Shown: in pieces, positions 7,463 through 9,540 of the stretch
Position numbering within the stretch: position 1 is the first letter of the stretch
How the letters are laid out: every line of letters starts with the position of its first letter
Source of the DNA: Clostridia bacterium
GTDB lineage: Bacteria; Bacillota_A; Clostridia; Oscillospirales; CAG-272
NCBI GenBank assembly: GCA_017533545.1
Contig: JAFXHW010000016.1
Coordinates: forward strand, 1-9,540
Direction of reading: 5' to 3'
DNA length: 9,540 nucleotides
Program-made: the position numbers and the translations under genes
Notes under the pieces: generated by a model
Databases searched by the model: none
What the model saw: the letters and a program-made list of their open reading frames with translations, nothing else
Told to the model about the DNA's origin: nothing

Positions 7463-7507
7463 GTTTTAAATTTCGGTTTTATGTTTGATAAAAGGAGATT
7501 TTAAAAA

Positions 7508-8896
7508 ATGAAAAGAATCAGCATCACAGACATTACTTTAAAAACAATATCGCGCGATCGCGCTGTCTCTCTGCTATTCCGCGAAAAATCGGCTATTGCA
7601 AGCTGTGCCGACAGGATAGGCGCAGATGCCGTCTCCCTTCCCGCAGTGAAAAACGCACGCGAGGATGCTATTATTTACAAAACCATTGCCAAGAATATTC
7701 AGTCGGCTGCTCTGACCGTTCCCGTCGGATATGATCTTGACGGAGTAAAGGAAGCGTGGGAATGCATAAAGGATGCCAAATCGCCCGTGCTCCAGATAGA
7801 GCTTCCCGTTTCCACCATTCAAATGGAATATACATATCATGTAAAGCAGTCCGCTATGCTCGAAAAGATCGCTTTGCTTGTCTCGGCGGCAAAGGAATAT
7901 TGTCCGAACGTCGAATTTGCCGCCCTCGATGCAACGAGGGCCGATGAGGATTTCCTCATTTCGGCTATTAAAACGGCCGAAGAAAAGGGAGCTGCGGTCA
8001 TTACCGTATGCGACAGCGCGGGCGTGTCCACGCCCGCAGAGATCGGAGCGATGATCGCCAAGGTCAAAGCGGCGGTGTCAGTTCCGGTATATGCTCAGCT
8101 TTCCGACAGAGCTCATATGGCGGTAGCAGCTGCGTTTGCCGCAATTGAAAACGGAGTTGACGGACTCAAATGTGCCATGGTTGGCAAGGATTCTCTGCTT
8201 TCGGGTGAGATATCGGATGCCATGAGCATCTGCTCGGGCTCGATCGGTGCCGAGATAGCGCTTGACAGCACGAAGATCCACGCAAGCATTGACGATATGT
8301 GCCGCAAAATCAGCCACGACGAGAGCGAAGGGGATACGGTTGTCAGCGAAAGGAAAAAGATTCTGCTTGACAGCGATTCCAATATGGCCGATGTTTCCTC
8401 GGCCGCAGCACTGCTCGGTTATGAGCTTTCCGATGCCGATATCGGAAACGTGTTCAAGGCATTAAAGCAGGTCTGCGAGAAGAAGGGCGATATCGGGGCC
8501 AAGGAGTTCGAAGCTCTTATTGCAAGCTCGGCTATGCAGGCGCCCTCGACTTATCATTTTGAAAATTACACCACCACATCCAGCAACCTTTCAAGCTCGA
8601 TGACACAGATCACCCTTCGCTGCAACGGCGAGATCATCAGCGGGGTCAGCGACGGCGAGGGTCCCATCGACTCGGCCTTCCGCGCGATCGAGCAGTGTAT
8701 AGGACATCACTACGAGCTTGACGATTATCAGGTACAGTCGGTAACAGAGGGCAAAGAGGCGCTCGGCTCGGCGCTCGTGCGCCTGAGAGTGGGCGGCAAG
8801 CTCTATTCGGGCAACGGTACTTCCACCGACATCGTTGCCGCAAGTATACGCGCATATATCAATGCGCTCAACAAGATCGTCTTCGAGGAGGCATAA
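7508..8896 (+). CDS. LeuA-like protein with degenerate catalytic site and intact regulatory domain (probable pseudoenzyme)
   Basis: This 462-residue protein has the 2-isopropylmalate synthase layout: a DRE-TIM barrel (about 1-265), a helical linker (about 266-345) and a LeuA-type allosteric domain (about 347-460). The regulatory domain keeps GEGPIDSAFRAIEQ at 383-396 and TDIVAASIRAYINAL at 440-454. The barrel aligns without gaps at key places (ITDITL at 6-11, LDATRADEDFL at 140-150, CDSAGVSTP at 168-176, MAVAAAFAAIENG at 204-216), yet the active site is gone. The DTTLRDGEQ equivalent reads DITLKTISR (8-16), so the essential Arg is Lys12 and the metal Asp is Thr13. The HxHND equivalent reads QLSDR (197-201), so both metal His are lost. 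The NG Asn is Val225 and the Glu of the EDATR motif is Leu140. It cannot plausibly be an ordinary isopropylmalate synthase. AAGGAGA at 7492-7498 precedes the ATG by 9 bases. The leucine T-box upstream ties it to leucine starvation. A leucine sensor, a partner subunit or a new reaction are the options. Confidence 0.88.
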   Translation: MKRISITDITLKTISRDRAVSLLFREKSAIASCADRIGADAVSLPAVKNAREDAIIYKTIAKNIQSAALTVPVGYDLDGVKEAWECIKDAKSPVLQIELPVSTIQMEYTYHVKQSAMLEKIALLVSAAKEYCPNVEFAALDATRADEDFLISAIKTAEEKGAAVITVCDSAGVSTPAEIGAMIAKVKAAVSVPVYAQLSDRAHMAVAAAFAAIENGVDGLKCAMVGKDSLLSGEISDAMSICSGSIGAEIALDSTKIHASIDDMCRKISHDESEGDTVVSERKKILLDSDSNMADVSSAAALLGYELSDADIGNVFKALKQVCEKKGDIGAKEFEALIASSAMQAPSTYHFENYTTTSSNLSSSMTQITLRCNGEIISGVSDGEGPIDSAFRAIEQCIGHHYELDDYQVQSVTEGKEALGSALVRLRVGGKLYSGNGTSTDIVAASIRAYINALNKIVFEEA

Positions 8897-8903
8897 AGCA
8901 TAA

Positions 8904-9540
8904 ATGAAGATAGTTTTTTCAACCAAAAACGTCAGCCGCGCCTCCTTTCTCGATACCTGCCGTTATGCATATGACTACGGCTTTGAGGGTTTTGAGATTT
9001 ACGATGCCATAAAAGAGAGAAGCGCGCATCACGACAGTATTTTGAGACGCGAGCGCACGGCAGATGCCCGCCGCAAGCTGCGAAACCGCAATCTTTCCCT
9101 TTCTGCACTCCGTATGCCTGTTACGGTAGAAAGCGATGAGTGCACCGCCGAACTGCTTGTAAAATACGTCGATATGGCGGCAAACGCCGCAGTGGACAAT
9201 GTCATTGTCCGCGTTGAAAAGGAAACTCCCTTTGACGAGCTCGATAAAAAACTCGTGCTTGCAATAAAGCGCGCCGAAAACGCCGACGTCAATATCCTTT
9301 TTGAAACGGTAGGATATCTTGCCAACACCGAAAATGTAATCGGCATAATAAATCACTTTGCTTCGGCGGCGATCGGATGCTCGTGGAATGTGCGCGGCAC
9401 TTATTTTGACGCTTCCGAGAGCGCCGAAGCAACAATAAAGACGCTGGGCGCCTATATCAAATACGTCCGACTCGGCGATATGAAGAATGGCAAGACCGTG
9501 CTCATAGGCGAGGGAGACCTCGACGTCGAAAAGCTGATGG
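8904..9540 (+). CDS. TIM-barrel protein of the sugar phosphate isomerase/epimerase (AP endonuclease 2) type, 3' end outside window
   Basis: The frame is open from ATG 8904 to the window edge, giving 212 residues with no stop. It opens MKIVFSTKNV and runs through alternating strands and helices of a xylose-isomerase-like barrel: YGFEGFEIYDA at 25-35, LSLSALRMPV at 64-73, VDNVIVRVE at 97-105, VNILFETVGY at 129-138, YIKYVRLGD at 184-192 and GEGDLD at 202-207. Glu134 and Glu203 fit two of the usual metal ligands. The middle ligands look replaced: the DxxH site aligns with Asn162-Val-Arg-Gly165 and the VHxxD His with Arg189. The metal site may therefore be incomplete; this alignment is by eye and less certain than for the gene before it. 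It begins 7 bases after the LeuA-like stop, with GAGGAGG (8885-8891) inside that gene, 12 bases from the ATG. The two are thus one T-box-controlled operon. Further domains could lie beyond the edge. Confidence 0.78.
   Translation, partial: MKIVFSTKNVSRASFLDTCRYAYDYGFEGFEIYDAIKERSAHHDSILRRERTADARRKLRNRNLSLSALRMPVTVESDECTAELLVKYVDMAANAAVDNVIVRVEKETPFDELDKKLVLAIKRAENADVNILFETVGYLANTENVIGIINHFASAAIGCSWNVRGTYFDASESAEATIKTLGAYIKYVRLGDMKNGKTVLIGEGDLDVEKLM

Overview
The window looks like chromosomal DNA of an anaerobic Bacillota bacterium, most likely an uncultured gut-type Clostridia. The signs are consensus sigma-A promoters, strong AGGAGG-type ribosome binding sites, a T-box leader, an iron-sulfur L-serine dehydratase and cytosolic rhamnosidase-like enzymes. 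All recognisable genes are on the + strand. I see no mobile element, CRISPR array, tRNA or rRNA. Organism placement is inference.

Layout. (A) 3-374: the 3' end of an unrecognised gene that enters from the left. (B) 487-3061: a complete-looking transcription unit with an extended -10 promoter, an SGNH/GDSL-type esterase, a 96-residue two-helix membrane protein, a single-chain L-serine dehydratase and a strong intrinsic terminator. (C) 3072-7111: a second unit with its own extended -10 promoter and two adjacent, diverged six-hairpin hydrolases of the GH78 alpha-L-rhamnosidase type. Both keep the Asp/Glu/Asp plus Glu active-site pattern and neither has an export signal, so they probably trim imported rhamnosides in the cytosol. 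(D) 7152-9540: a third promoter and a full T-box leader with a leucine (CUC) specifier. It controls a protein with the 2-isopropylmalate synthase architecture and, 7 nt later, a TIM-barrel protein of the sugar phosphate isomerase/epimerase type that runs off the right edge.

The most interesting part is region D. The T-box reads tRNA-Leu by two independent signs: the CUC specifier and a UGGU bulge that fits an A73 discriminator. The LeuA-like protein it controls keeps the barrel and the C-terminal leucine-type regulatory domain but has lost every metal-binding and catalytic residue I can align (Arg, Asp, both His of HxH, Asn, Glu). The following TIM-barrel protein also appears to have lost part of its metal site. 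This reads as a leucine-starvation-induced operon built from non-catalytic or repurposed folds, not as ordinary leucine biosynthesis. Its function is unknown from sequence alone.
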